From Fragum whitleyi (lineage: Eukaryota > Mollusca > Bivalvia > Cardiida > Cardiidae), in contig OX411549.1 of the NCBI GenBank assembly GCA_948146395.1, forward strand, positions 27,961,272 through 28,025,271: a stretch of DNA of 64,000 nucleotides. Direction: 5' to 3'. The position numbers and the translations under genes are program-made. Under the pieces are notes generated by a model. The model was not told where the DNA came from and ran no database searches. It was given only the letters and a program-made list of their open reading frames with translations. Below are positions 20,161-32,376 of this stretch, one piece after another (the stretch's first letter is position 1; every line of letters starts with the position of its first letter).

Positions 20161-21002
20161 CAAAAGCGTTTGTTTAAAAGGTAAATTTTAAACTTTCTTA
20201 ACGCGCTATTTTAACCTGTTTTATCTACTTCGAACAAATGGCACAAGAATCTAACAGTAAAAAGATGATTTCTATCTATTATACTGCTTAACTCCCCTTT
20301 CGGGTATTACTGGCAGGTGCGCGTCTGTGCTGGAATAAAAACTGTTAGTCATTGGTTAGGGTGCCAAATTTTAAAAGTATTGTGAGTGTTAGATTTTACG
20401 GCTCGAAACGCCAAATCTACCTGTACTTGCATTTATTTTGGCCCTCAGTCTGGTCACATCCCTAGTTTACTCTTTCCATTTGTACCAGTCTGGAACTAAG
20501 AAGGGAAAAAAAAAAAAAAAAAAAAAGAAAAACACGAAGTTGAAATGCATTTTAAATCCACATTACCTAATCCAGGCCTCTTCCTCTAACAATTAAATAA
20601 TCTAAAAAGCTATGAAATCTATTTTTTCTGTATTGGCAGTTGCAACTAAACAGTGAGTTGCTTAGAATTATTTGGATTTGCAATTAAGAAAATTCCACTG
20701 TAGTCTGTACTGGTTTGCTTAAGGTTTTGCCTTTTAAAAGTTGAAATGATTTTCATTTTTTACACCAAGAAAGGGTTTTAACTTTTAATTGAAAAGAAAG
20801 TGCCTGCTTTGAAAAAAATTCAGTCCAAGGTTCACTTATCAATTATTATGAAAAACATGGATTTCTTCTTGAAGAAATAAAGATTTCACAATCGATTGAT
20901 ATCTATTTATTGTGTTGTAATGCTTATAACCCAGTCATATATTTTCTGTGAGATCATGTGGTTAACTAGATGGCAGTCTTGAATAGAGAGCTATACTTAA
21001 TT
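20161..21002. other. Gene-free spacer with poly-A tract
   Basis: A run of A with few interruptions at about 20507-20532 is the only clear feature. No conserved coding phrase was recognised. Confidence 0.5.
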
Positions 21003-21006
21003 TTAA

Positions 21007-21240
21007 CCCTTGTAATGCTGAACCCGAAATATTCCTGTTTGGCAGGAGGTTAAATCTAAGATCAGGCTGCACATTGGTGTAGTCTGATTTAAGTCTATAC
21101 CACGTGCTTTTCCTTTTCAACTCCCAAAGGGTGAAAAAATATACTTAAATTAAACACTGACTCTTGAAGATGCTAGCATCTGGTACTTTAGGCACTTTGA
21201 TTTTAATGCAATTTTTTTTCTAGATTGTTATGCCAAATGC
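21007..21240. repeat. TTAA-flanked MITE, right end eroded
   Basis: Starts CCCTTGTAATGCTGAACCC directly after TTAA (21003-21006), then TTCCTGTTTGGCAGGAGG and the hairpin arms AGATCAGGCTGCACATTGG / GTAGTCTGATTTAAG. The right end TCAGCATGACAAGGG seen in other copies is not recognisable. Confidence 0.55.
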
Positions 21241-21454
21241 CAATGATAAAGTGTGTCCAAAGACATTAGAACCAATCTGAAAAAATTAAACCAGAGCCTT
21301 AGTTTGGTATTTTTCTCTCTTTTTCTTTGGCATTTTGACAAAAGGAGTGTTTCTGCCTCTCATGTCAAAATAGTGCTTGGCATTTATCTTGTCATTTGAC
21401 ACTTGAGGTAAATATACGGAAGGTAAAATTCTCGATTTTCATGTCTTAATTTTT

Positions 21455-21749
21455 AGCTCGGCTGTTTTTGGAGAAAACACAATTAAGGTATTGCTATAGC
21501 CTCCGTGTCGTCGTTGGTGTCGTCGTCGTGCGAAAACTTTGACATTTTGTTGTATCTCTGGTTATACTGAAGGCATTCACTTGAAACTTTGCACACAATC
21601 ATGTTCACCATCAAAAGAGCAACCTTTACTATCAAGGGGGATAACTCTAGATGTATTTTGTCCAAATTATGCCCCTTTTTCGACTTAGATTTTTTCCCAC
21701 CATCCAGCACTCGACAGCCGAGCGTAGGCACACATAGGCGGTGCTCTTG
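21455..21749 (+). mobile_element. Hairpin-headed (HINE-like) element, CTCGGCTG type
   Basis: Starts AGCTCGGCTGTTTTTGGAG after a T-tract and ends with CGACAGCCGAGCG, a short spacer and GGTGCTCTTG before TT. The 5' CTCGGCTG and 3' CAGCCGAG are complementary, giving subterminal inverted repeats. A GTCGTCGTTGGTGTCGTC tract replaces the GTCY tract. Copies: about 3725-3960 and 26875-27120. Confidence 0.65.
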
Positions 21750-22305
21750 TTAAAATCTTGCTAGCTGCCGTCATAGCACAGTTGATAGGGCACAGGCTAT
21801 TTGGAAAAGGAGAAACTGACCAATCCCTACAAAAGTTAACTTTAATATACATTCACTTTAACAAAGATTTTTACAATCAAAGGAAATAACTGTAGATGCA
21901 TTTTACACCAATTATGCTCTTTTTTTTTTATTTTATCAGTTCATACCTTTTTGATAGATTGGACTAAAAATTGAATCATTATACTTTAACGTTTCAAGCA
22001 ATATTTGCCCTTCAGATGAACGCAGGTTATTGGAAAAGATTATAATGAAACGATAATTGGAAGCTATTCTTAATCAGACTGGTGTTGATATTTTAGGACA
22101 TGGTTCGTGTAAATATTGAAAATTCAACCTATTATCAAGCCAACAAACATACCTTTTATGACAGTATAGAGCTATTTATTGGGGGTAAATAGCAGCGAAA
22201 TATAATGTTACTTTCATTTCAAGTTGTCATAAATCATTTTTCTAGCATGTCCTTTGTCAAAAATCTGTATGAGTGAAATTCATGCTGATAAAATTTCCCC
22301 TTTTT

Positions 22306-22925
22306 AGTCCCCTACCGGTGTTCACACCGGAGGGGACTATAGGTTTGCCCTCCGTCTGTCCGTCCGTCCGTCCGTCCGTCTGTCCGCTCAAATCTGGATC
22401 CCGCGATAACTTAATAACTAAGCAAGCGTTTTTGATGAAAGTTGGTATATGACTAGATGGCAATGTGTAGATTATGCACATCATTTTATTTTTGTTTTTA
22501 GACTTAAATTGAGGTTGCTATGGTTACAGAAATAGTGAAAATATGGCCAAAAATGGGATCCTGCGATAAGATAATAACTAAGCAAGCTAGTTTGATGAGA
22601 CTTGGTATATGACTATATGGCAATGTGTAGATTATGCACATCATTTTATTTTTGTTTTTAGACTAAAATTGTTGTTGCTATGGTTACGGAAATAGTGAAA
22701 ATATGGCAAAAAATATTGGATCCTGCGATAAGTTAATAAGTAAGCAAGCTAATTTGATGAGACTTGGTATATGACTAGATGGCAATGTGTAGATTATGCA
22801 CATCATTTTATCTTTGTTCTTTGACAAAAAGTGTGGTTGCTATGGTAACGGAAATAGTGAAAATATGGCAAAAAATGGATCCTGCAATAACTTAATAACT
22901 AAGCAAGCTAACTTGATGAAACCTG
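22306..22925 (+). mobile_element. Hairpin-headed (HINE-like) element, AGTCCCC type
   Basis: Begins AGTCCCCTACCGGTG...CACCGGAGGGGACT, a strong hairpin after TTTTT, followed by GTCTGTCCGTCCGTCCGTCC. The body holds about three and a half tandem units of roughly 160 bp, marked by GGCAATGTGTAGATTATGCA (22461, 22620 and 22781). No 3' CTTG end was found, so the copy is probably truncated. Confidence 0.65.
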
Positions 22926-23304
22926 TTTTAAAATGTAAAAAAATTTATAAGCCATGTTAGTCAGGGTGGTGATGCAGCAGTATTAATCACCTCCAGTGAA
23001 AGTTCTCATTTCTTACCAACAAGACTGAAGAAAAACATCTTGGATCAGACAAGGTAACTGTTATTGATACTATTTCTTGCATCTGTCTATTGCTTCCATG
23101 AATTGTATAGTGGGCACAGCAGAGACAACAACTCATGTAAGTCTTGTTTAACCCTTTAACAAGACCTGGTTTTGACGTCCCTGATAGAATTGGCGTGGGA
23201 AAACATTGAGACAAACAAAGCCGGTAGAGGACTTATGCCCATGTCCAACATGGCTCTTGTTGACTCAAAGCATATTTTTTATTCATTTTGTAATAGTTCT
23301 TTAA

Positions 23305-23444
23305 CCCTTTGCTGTTTAATTTCTGCTTTTTTCGTGCCTGTGATTTTATGATTGAGAAACATTATGAAAAAAGAAGAAATTGCTTCTGACAAGCAATTTC
23401 TTCTTTTTCCACACTATTTTCTACCCTACTGAAGGGTTATTTTT
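23305..23444. mobile_element. TTAA MITE truncated by a later insertion
   Basis: Begins CCCTTTGCTGTTTAATTTCTG after TTAA (23301-23304), inverted relative to the copy at 1978-2198, and includes the AAGAAATTGCTT hairpin. It stops in the T-run at 23440-23444, where the next hairpin-headed element begins. Confidence 0.65.
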
Positions 23445-23735
23445 ATGCCCCCCCATCGAGAGATCGGGGGCATATTGTTGTACTCATGTCCGTCTGTCTG
23501 TCTGTCTGTATGTCTGTCTGTCTGTCTGTCCATCCATCCGTCTGTCCGTCCGTCTGTCCGAAAACTTAACCCAAAAACTTAACCTTGCCAATATCTTCAA
23601 GCCTATTCAAGATACAAAGCTAATATTTGGCATGATGATAGATCTCAATGATCCGCATCCGCTGGTACCAAATTCAAGGTCATGTGACAAGGTCAAGGTT
23701 AACGGGGGGCATTCGTGTTTCACAAACACATCTTG
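23445..23735 (+). mobile_element. Hairpin-headed (HINE-like) element, ATGCCCC type
   Basis: Starts ATGCCCCCCCATCGAGAG with the complementary GATCGGGGGCAT, then a long (GTCT)n/(GTCC)n tract (about 23490-23560), AACTTAACC repeats, TTCAAGCCTATTCAAGATAC and TCAATGATCCGCATC. It ends ACAAACACATCTTG. TTTTT lies outside both ends (23440-23444 and 23736-23740). It is inserted in the TTAA MITE. Copies: 54724-55015, 32111-32376 and 48946-49129. Confidence 0.75.
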
Positions 23736-23892
23736 TTTTTTCACAAATTTTCTCCCAATTATGAAAATCTGTACTCCTTATTTTGAGCTTTCCATGGACT
23801 CTTTGATTTCAAAAGTTGGGAGTCCAATGGACTCCCTACTCTCAGAAGTAAGTGTCGATTTCAGTGGTTTTTAATCAGCATGACAATATAAA

Positions 23893-24128
23893 CCCTTATG
23901 CTGAAACCAGAATATTCCTGCTTTGGCAGGAGCTAAAGAAAAACATCATCTTGCACAAATGTACAGTCTGATGTTAGTCTACACCACCTGTTTCTCACTT
24001 TAAAAACAGAATTGCCAATAGATTTAGGTTTTCAAATAAAAAGTGACCTACATGTGGTACTTTCAGTGCTTTTTGCCCTTTGATTTTGATGAAAATTTTT
24101 AGCCAAAATTTATTCAGCATGACAAGGG
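23893..24128. repeat. TTAA-flanked TGCACA-type MITE
   Basis: Starts CCCTTATGCTGAAACC, contains CTGCTTTGGCAGGAGC and the inner CTTGCACAAATGTACAGTC hairpin, and ends TTCAGCATGACAAGGG followed by TTAA. Left flank is TAAA, one change from TTAA. Confidence 0.65.
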
Positions 24129-24598
24129 TTAAGGTTTAATGGAAGTCAATATGAAAAAATAGGATTTGACAGATAAATAAAGAAAGAAAGGGTGGATCTG
24201 AACCAAACAGTATGACATTGTATGTAATCAATTGGGTTATAGATTTTCATAAATAAAGGTACGGGGTAATTATGTACTGTGGCATTAATTTCAATTTATT
24301 GTGGGCGATTGGGCGTTGTCACCCCCAATAGACCACCCAAATCTTTACCTAAAGAGATCACCTTTCTCTCTGAAAATATTGATCAAAGTAAATTTTTCTT
24401 TCGTGGTTTTTGAGATTTAGAAAACTGTTTAAGATTTTTGTGATCAGTGTTGAAGGTGTTTATGGTATTTATAAGTTAACTCATATAAATACAGTATATA
24501 AAGGTGCAACTGGAAATGTGTTTGATAAATGTAGATGATAGCTGTCGTAGTATTATAAAGGTTTGAAGAATTATTTATTTTGAATAAAGTCTGTGAAT

Positions 24599-24834
24599 CC
24601 TGCCATGCTGAACCCGGAATATTTCTGCTCTGGCAGGAGCTAAAGACAAACATAAGCCTGCACATATGTGCAGTCTGATGTTAGTCTACACCACCTGTTT
24701 CTCACTTTCAAACCAGAATTGTCAATAGATTTAGTTTTTCAAATAAAAATTGACCTACAATTGGTGCTTTCAGTGCTTTTTGCACTTTAATTTTGATGAA
24801 CATTTTAGCCAAAATTTATTCAGCATGACAAGGG
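24599..24834. repeat. TTAA-flanked TGCACA-type MITE, well preserved
   Basis: Ends TGCCATGCTGAACCC and TTCAGCATGACAAGGG, right flank TTAA (24835-24838). The central stem is CCTGCACATATGTGCAGTC. Very similar to 44713-44929 over its whole length, so these two copies are relatively young. Confidence 0.7.
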
Positions 24835-24838
24835 TTAA

Positions 24839-26870
24839 GCAAACACCTTAGAATTTGCTGAGCTCTTTAATATTTAAGTTATGTATTTACTATTAAGGTT
24901 ATATGGTGCTGTAAATGTAATGCAAGTCAACAATGGTATTACATCGTATATTATTGGTGGCTGGTCCAAAATTGTATCTTCAGCTTGAATTAGATTTTGA
25001 CCTACCACTGACGATATGTTTATGATTATATTATGTTATTACATAAGTGAGATGAGTAGCTGGCAATAATTCTAACCCATTATGGAGAAGACAGGAAGCA
25101 ATGGTTAGGTGCGCCAACTTATTAAGACATGTATGAAATATTTTTGAAAAGAGATATTAATTGATAGTGACTACAATAAACAAATAAACCAAATATCCAT
25201 TGAAAATAAGTAGGCAATTATAACTGATCAAGGTCATATTCCATTGGCAATTATTTTTCCTGGTACTATTTATATACCCTTAATCAGTAAACCCTGATTT
25301 TAGAATTTGTTTCAAGGAATTTGCCTAATTGGTTAAAAGTTTGACAAATCTGGCTCAAGTTTTTAGTAGAAAGCAGGCACTGTAGACTAAGATCAGACTG
25401 CACATTTGTGAAGATTGATCTGTGTCTATACCTTATGCCAAATCCTTCTATACTGCAAGAAAACGCTGTAAAGACTTAACAGTATTTTGAAGGTTAAAAA
25501 CATAACTTTTCAAAACTTAGTAGATGTTATATAATGGCTCTTAGAGAAAAATATTTCACACATTTTTGCACTAAATGTATGTTTTAGGGCCTTATAAGCC
25601 ATTGGTAATGGGCAAAACCTGAGTGTTAGCTAGAGAAAAAACATAGATTAATAAGTAAATTCGTGTGCCTTTAACACCCAGCTTTTTCTACTTTAATATC
25701 CTCAGTCTGGACCCATACAATTTATCAGTTTCTTTGTCGAACCTTAATACAAAGCAAAAAAATTATCAAGAGCTCGATCCTATTCCAGCGTAAATTTTTG
25801 TGACGTCATTAATTTACCAAACAATTTTGGTATAAACAAAAATGACGGTGCAATGCATGACCCATCTTTCCTGGCACATTATTGCTTTTGGAGGTGGTTT
25901 TAAATGTTTCTATGAATTATTTTGCAATTTCCGTTTGCATAAAGACTGAAATCTTGCTTTTTGTGCAATAATAGTGTCAATTCATGTTTTTTTTCTGGTG
26001 TTAATATTTGCAGAGACCCATAAAATGCTGTAAATTTAACACCCTCATGCTTTGCACTTGGGTGTTAAATGATTTTTCAGTTCTTTGCAAATGTTTACGC
26101 CCTCAAAAATATGAATTAACCTCATAAAATATCTTCAATATTTTGTTAAAAGTTAATTATTTTATGTGTTTGAACCTAATTACCTATAAGCTTTAAATTG
26201 TAACCTTTGTTCTTAATGTACCATTTAATTTAGATTTGTATCTTTTAACTATTCAAAAGAACTACCCGTAACCATTTCCATCATTAAATGCTAGAGTAAC
26301 ATTAAAATTAGCAATTCCAAGATGCCACAATACCTATTCTAAATTGGACAATTTGTAAAAAAAGTGTTTGGCAAATGTGGGTCATCTCAGGAACAAATGT
26401 TAACATGTATTTTGCACATGAAACTGCAGCTGTGACAATGTCTTCTCTCGGTTTTAAGCATTGAGGCTAAATATTACATGGTTCATTAAACAAAGCGTTT
26501 AATTTTGTAGATATGAAGATGTTGTCAATAATGTTTCCACAACACTCTTTTTGAATTTTCGCTCACCTAACCTTCATTAAGAAAAACGCAATTCGAAAGA
26601 GAGTGTTGTTGAAATAGAATGGAGTGAAATGGATTCCCTGTGGAATATTATTTTTTAAAACATAAGTGTTATCATTAAGCTGGCAAACGGAAATGATAAG
26701 GAGTGATAAGGTCAAAAGACAAAAACTAAGATTATGTCTGCCATGTTTAAAAAATCAGCTCGAGTCTGGCCTATGATTGGCTGTAATATGGCCAATCCTG
26801 GGTGATTAGTCTTAGATGAAATATTGACTTCCTCAAATCTCAAAGATGTTGGCCACTAGTCAATAGACTT
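24839..26870. other. Gene-free spacer
   Basis: Holds another degenerate TGCACA hairpin at about 25380-25440 (GACTAAGATCAGACTGCACA) and a possible old SINE trace at about 25060-25120 (AAGACAGGAAGCAATGGTTA). Otherwise nothing recognisable. Confidence 0.45.
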
Positions 26871-26874
26871 TATT

Positions 26875-27120
26875 AGCTAATCTGTTTTTGGAGAAAAACT
26901 GAGGTATTGTGATCATCTTGGCGTCATTGTGTAAGCCTAGGCATTGGCATGACCAACGTACTACACCGCATCTTGTTATTGAAGAAATCTTCACGAAAAT
27001 TGACATGTGTGTTCACCATCACAAGAGCTATCCAGACTATCAAGGGATGCAACTCTGAAAGCATTTTTGTGAGAGTTATGCCCCAATTTCTACTTGGATT
27101 CTGCATTGTCTTGCAATTGT
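26875..27120 (+). mobile_element. Decayed hairpin-headed element (CTCGGCTG type)
   Basis: Begins AGCTAATCTGTTTTTGGAG and shares GGTATTGTGATCATCTTGG, TTCACCATCACAAGAGC and GAGTTATGCCCC with the copies at 3725 and 21455. The 3' end is lost. Confidence 0.5.
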
Positions 27121-27230
27121 CTCAAGGAGATAATTTCAATGAGTACCCAAAACATTGGATTTCAATTATTGAAATATTTTGATCCAAAATACGAGCTCCC
27201 TCTATCAGTTCTGTAGCACTGTATAAGAGA

Positions 27231-27827
27231 CAGTGGCGTAGCCATGTTATTTACATTGGTGCGGCAAAACTGAGCTCCGAAGGAGCGAATGCGAGCGCCG
27301 AAGGCGCGAAGCCCTTCTAGGGGGGTCCGGGGGCATGCCCCCCTGGAAAATTTTTGAAAAAATGGTGCGATTTGGTGAATTCTAGACTATACTTGATCAC
27401 AATTTTTGAGTCATTTTAGAGCAATTTCCAGGCACGTAAAAAGCAGGGATTAAACAGGAAAGGGTTAACCCTGGTACGAGGACTAATCGATAATGACATT
27501 AACAACTCACCATGTACTCACAGGGAATCGCATGTTTGACATTAACAGAAAACGGAAGTAAACAGAATTACCATTCTACAGACGCTTGGAAGTTTAGATT
27601 ATTGATGAGTCATCCCAGGATGCTGGCATTTCGTTGTGTATGGTGGATTAAAAGAACTATAAGACATCATGTTTTATAAACGTTTTATTCATCTGTTATA
27701 TGCTCACATACATTTTCAGTCATTTAGCGGTCAACATAATCCAGTTTTATTGTAGGGGCATGCCGCATCTACGGCAATTATTGGTGCGGCGAATGCCGCA
27801 CCTGCCGCACCCGTGTCTACGCCCATG
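27231..27827. mobile_element. TIR element with CAGTGGCGTAG ends
   Basis: Left end CAGTGGCGTAGCCATG and right end GTGTCTACGCCCATG are imperfect inverted repeats. AGAGA flanks both sides (27226-27230 and 27828-27832). The left part has a GGGGGCATGCCCCC palindrome and repeated GCGCCGAAGGCGCG. An internal CAGGCACGTAAAAAGCAGGG...AAAGGGTTAA stretch (about 27431-27468) is a fragment of the TTAA MITE, so the element is composite. No transposase ORF. Confidence 0.5.
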
Positions 27828-28095
27828 AGAGAGAGTTGTACATGTTTTAAAATCTTCATTTCTCAATAGTGTTGGTACTCATTGAATCATTTAGAGACTC
27901 TAGAGGATTGCAATGAGTGCCAACAAGGTAGGGTTTATACAAGTATTAGATCTAACAGCTAGTGATATATCTGGTTAACAATACAGGTATTCTATTGAAA
28001 TATGTAATGTATTTTTGCAGAAATACAGTTTTCCGTTTCTCTGCCTATGATTTCGTTTTCCAAAGACAAATGCCCTGAATGGCCAAGTAAATATT

Positions 28096-28742
28096 TCTCC
28101 TAATAAACGCTCCCAGGAGCTAAACATGCCATCATCAGGGAGCTTTATTTAGAAAACATTTTCTGATTTAAAAAAAAATCATTAAAATTGATGTCTTTTA
28201 GGCCCTTTTCCCTTTTATTACATGATTGAGGACAGGCATGTAGCTGGTGTCTAAAGAATGTGGATTCAAAATAATCTAGGAGTTAAGGGGGCATGCCCCC
28301 CGCCCCCCCCCCCCCCCCCCCCCCCATGAAATTTTTTAAATAAATGGTGCAATTTGGTGCATTTTAGGGCCTCCTGAGAGCTTTCTTGACCAACGAAAAT
28401 CCATTTATTTTAGCATAAATTTGGAGATGAATAGCTTTCCTTTCGTTTATTTCAACTAGTCTACGCTTACTTGCGGCCTTATCTAGTCGATTTTGGCTAA
28501 ATGATTTATAAATCATTAAGTGTAGATCAGTAGCTGGCGAATGCGACTGAACTCAAAATTATGTGGATTCAGCTGCATACTCGCGAAAAAGGCTGCTACC
28601 TGCCTGGAGGAAATTCATCTCAAATTAGAGAAGAAGTCTCAAAAAGTTCCTAAAACTTTGGCATTTGATGTGGGTTTTCTTAGAAAAAATGTAGGGGTGC
28701 TACTATTAAGGAGGGCTCTATTGTTAGAGAATATACAGTATA
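28096..28742. mobile_element. TA-type MITE carrying inserted sequence with poly-C
   Basis: The outer parts match the CTCCTAATAA family: ATATTTCTCCTAATAAACGC at the left and TGTTAGAGAATATACAGTA at the right. The middle (about 28225-28500) is foreign, with a GGGGGCATGCCCCC palindrome and a poly-C run at about 28306-28325 that may be an assembly-sensitive homopolymer. Confidence 0.5.
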
Positions 28743-29150
28743 ATGAATTTGATTCTCCTAATTTATTGTCTGGTAATCATTGAAAGCCTTTTCAAAGTAA
28801 AAAAAAATACTGAATGTTCAATTCAATTTATGTATTTAATTCATTAAAAAGCTAAGGGTACAAAAATTTAAGATTTGTATTCTGTTTTTTTACAGGTGAA
28901 TAAAGATTAAGATATTGATTGTGCGGAATTTTATGGATGATAAAGGAATGAATCACGCCTTAGTTAAAGATCAATAGATGAATAAAAGCGATAATCAAAA
29001 AGGTGGAATTGCCCAACATGCAAAATATGTAAAGGTTTGTTAATTACTTTTATTTACTTTAAAAAACAGAGAAAAAATCATTATAATACCTTTTTTGCGA
29101 ATATGTGATAAACTTGATTAACCCTTTTTGTGCTAATTTTGTCTCCCCCC

Positions 29151-29413
29151 CCCCTCCCTTCAAAAAAGAGGGAGTATATTGCTTTGTACTTGTTAGTCAG
29201 TCTGTCTGTCCGTTTGTAGTCAGTAGACTTTTTTTTTATCCGGAGCAGATCTTGAATAATTAAACTTCACAATTGGATAGATCTCGTTGAGAAGTGCAGT
29301 GCACAAGAACCATAACCCTACTCATCATATTTTGTGAGGTATTGCCCTATTTTGATTGACAAAGAATAGGCCTTTGACCTGCTTTTATGGCGGGCATAAA
29401 TGTTTCACTCTTG
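29151..29413 (+). mobile_element. Hairpin-headed (HINE-like) element, GTCTCCC type
   Basis: GTCTCCCCCC...CTCCCTTC and GAGGGAGTATATTGC form the 5' hairpin, followed by GTCAGTCTGTCTGTCCG. The 3' end is ATAAATGTTTCACTCTTG before TTTT. Mutated, no ORF. Confidence 0.55.
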
Positions 29414-29661
29414 TTTTAAATTTTGATTACAGTGAATTGCTGATTTTGGGGAAATATCAACCAATTTTGATAAGCAGATTCAACAAAAATATGATAAATA
29501 ATTAAGAAAAAAGAAAGTGTAGGCATAGATCAGACTGTATGCCTGTACAGGCTGATCTTAGTCTATCCTGTTTGGCAAAGCTTTGTGAGCTGCCTCTGAG
29601 GAATATAGCATGAATTTCAAAATAAGTTTAAATATTTTCTTGTAACTTCGAAACCATTTAA

Positions 29662-29895
29662 TCCTTGTCATGCTGAATAAAAATCTTTGTAAAATTGCAT
29701 TTGAATAAAAGTGCAAATAGCACTAGATTGTGAGTCAGTGGTTATTTTTAAAATACAATTTCAAAACTTATCTGCGTTAGAAAGGAAAACAAGGTGGTAA
29801 ACAAGACTAAGATCAGACTGCACATAAGTGCAGACTGATCTTTGTCTTTCCTCCTGCCAAAGCAGGAAAATTGCAGGATCAGCTTGATAAGGATT
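29662..29895. repeat. TGCACA-type MITE, inverted copy
   Basis: Left end CCTTGTCATGCTGAATAAA, central stem AGATCAGACTGCACATAAG / GTGCAGACTGATCTTTGTC, then TGCCAAAGCAGGAAAATT and a decayed right end CAGCTTGATAAGGATT. Another core lies just before, at about 29520-29585. Confidence 0.6.
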
Positions 29896-30128
29896 CATTA
29901 GTTACAATGCTCACATTAAGTATGAAGATTCCTCTCACCAATACACCATTCTTTGAATGTCAAGGTCATCCAATAAGGTCAGGGTCAAGGTCAAATTATA
30001 AATCATGTAAAAATTCTAAAAAAAAAAGTTGTTTCAGGAAGTAACACATCTTTTTAAATGGATATGTCAAACTTTTTAGGCTTTAATTTATTCTATTTCT
30101 AACTTTATAAAATCCGTAATGGTTTATT

Positions 30129-31806
30129 AGCTCCATTGGCCAAAGCTATCGTCATGGTGGTGTGTCTGTCAAGTGTGCTTGTGTACGTAGCTTTTCTTTA
30201 AACATCTTCTCCTCCTTAACCCAATCGGTGGATTTTGACAAAACTTGGCAGAAATGTTCCTTGGGTGACCCTCTTGTAAAGCTGTTCGAGAAAATTTGAT
30301 TGACCTCAAAATATGGGCGTGGCAGGGCAGGGCATATTTTCACATGAAAATCATTAAAAAACTTCTCCCAAACCATTTGGTCAATTTCAATAAAACTTGA
30401 ATGATCATTTGGTGATCCTCTTTTTAAGTTGTTCAAGAAATTTTGATTGATCCCCCAAATATGGATGTGGCAGGGTTGGACGTATTTCCACTATAAAAAC
30501 TTTCTGCTGATTTCAATGAAACTTGTCATGAATAATTGTTGGGTCCTCTTCTCAAGCCATTCAAGAAATTTTGATAAACCCACAAATATGGGATTGGCAG
30601 GGGGGATGGAGGGGGCTTATTTTCAACATTAAATCTTTCAATATCTTCTCCTCCTGAACCATTCGCCTGATTTCAATGACAATTTGCATGAGTGATCCTT
30701 AGGAGACTTTTTTCTAAAGTTGTTCAAGAAATTTTGATTGACCACCAAATTTTGGCATAGCATGGATGGGGCTTTATTTCACTATTCAACTTTAAAAATC
30801 TTGTCCTCCCAAACCATTGGTTTGATTTCAATGAAACTTTGCATGGATGATCCTTGGGTGATCCTCTTTTAAAGTTATTCCAAAATTTTGATAGACCCCC
30901 AAATAGAGGCGAGCAACACAGGGCTTTTTATCACTTTTAAAATCTTGAAGAACTTTCTTTCCCCAAACCATTTGGTTGAATTCAATAAAACTTGTCTTGG
31001 ATGTTCGTTTGGTCACCTTCTACTTGAATTGCTAAAGAAATTTTGATTGATCCCAAAATATGGGCGCCACAGGGTGGGTTTATTTTTACTATAAAACTTT
31101 AAAAATCTTGTCCTCCCAAACCATTGGTCTGATTTGAATGAAACTTTGCATAAACGATCTTTGGGTGATCCGCTTTTTATCACTTTTAAAATCTTGAAGA
31201 ACTTTCTTTTCCAAAAACATTTGGTTGAATTCAATGAAACTTGGCATGGATGTTCGTTTGGTCACCTTTTACTTGAACTGCTAAAGAAATTTTGATTGAC
31301 CCCCAAATATGGGTGCCGCAGGGTTGGCTTATTTTCACTTTGAAATCTTAAAAAGTCTTCTCTGTTCCTTTGCTTTGGCCCGATTTCAATGAAACTTGGC
31401 ATGAATAATCCTTAGATTCACTTAAATGGTGGTCCCTTAAATGTGGGGGTGGCAGGGAGGGGTTTATTTTCACTTTGAAATAAAAAAAAAATGCTTCTCC
31501 CCACAACAAATGGACTAATTTCAATGATTCTTGTAATTAATGACCCTTTACTTAAAATTATTCCTGAAAAGGTGTTTAGAATGGTCTACAAATTACAATC
31601 ACCTTTATGTTGGTAATAAGATGGGTAAAGGGTATGCAGGTTAATGGTGATTGAATATTTTGGTGCAGTATGTACAATGCTAAGTAAATCATTACACAAC
31701 AGTTCTAGAGAGACTTCAAAGTGTTGTTTTCAGTCTAAGTAAGCTTTGTTAAATGACAGTGTGGAGATGTTAAAAGCCAGTGATACAGGCCCTCTTGGGC
31801 CTCTTG
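30129..31806 (+). mobile_element. Long hairpin-headed (HINE-like) element with internal tandem units
   Basis: Starts AGCTCCATTGGCCAAAGCTA and ends GGCCCTCTTGGGCCTCTTG, a 3' hairpin. TTATT flanks both sides (30124-30128 and 31807-31811). The interior is about ten diverged units of roughly 150 bp, marked by AAACTTGGCATGAA, GGTGACCCTCTT and AAATATGGGCG variants. The GTCY tract is reduced to a GTGTCTGTC remnant. Non-coding. Confidence 0.68.
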
Positions 31807-32110
31807 TTATTGCTAGCTTTAACTTCATTCTTATTTTACCAGATATGAATGCCTATTGTTGTGAGTTAAATAGAACAGTTTTATTTCATCATTTAAAATT
31901 TATCTATGATGTTTAGCATAAGATGATTTTAAGTATTTTTTAAGGATTAGTTAATCCAACTCATATCATGATGAAAGCATCCATTTGCACAGAACTATTT
32001 CAAGATTTTGATAACCATGTTTTGTAAACTTTTTAAAATTCTAAACTCATATCATGCAACCCTGCGCAGTGTTAAACATGAAACAGACAGTGCACAAGGA
32101 ATATCTTTTT

Positions 32111-32376
32111 ATGCTCCTGCATAAGAAAATCGGGTCATATTTTTTGTTTGTCTGTCAGTCTTTCTCAGGGTCTGTCTTTCTCAGGGTCTCTCTGCAAAAC
32201 TTAACCAAAAATCTTAACATTGCCCATTACTTCAATGCTATTCAAGGTTCATATTTGGTATTATGATCTCTACAGATATCTGAAAGGTCATGTGATAAGG
32301 TCAAGGTCATCCATCAAGCTCAAAGTGTTACACAATTGTCATTTAAGGGGCATTTGTGTTTCACAAACACATTTTG
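32111..32376 (+). mobile_element. Hairpin-headed (HINE-like) element, ATGCCCC type, degenerate
   Basis: After TTTTT it starts ATGCTCCTGCATAAG, then TTTGTCTGTCAGTC, AACTTAACC, TTCAATGCTATTCAAGG and ends TTTCACAAACACATTTTG before TT. Confidence 0.6.

Noticed and set aside
22461..22900. CRISPR-like array of regularly spaced repeats
   Set aside because: The units are about 160-bp diverged tandem repeats without unique spacers, inside a hairpin-headed eukaryotic element.
23380..23874. Plus-strand 164-codon ORF with a CLYVCLSVCPS-type stretch
   Set aside because: The Cys/Val/Ser-rich part is the GTCY microsatellite of a hairpin-headed element read in frame; the same happens at 54605-55123 and 48946-49140.
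28541..28783. Plus-strand 80-codon ORF as a small gene
   Set aside because: Lies within the right half of a CTCCTAATAA-family MITE that recurs at 4597, 34876 and 41214.
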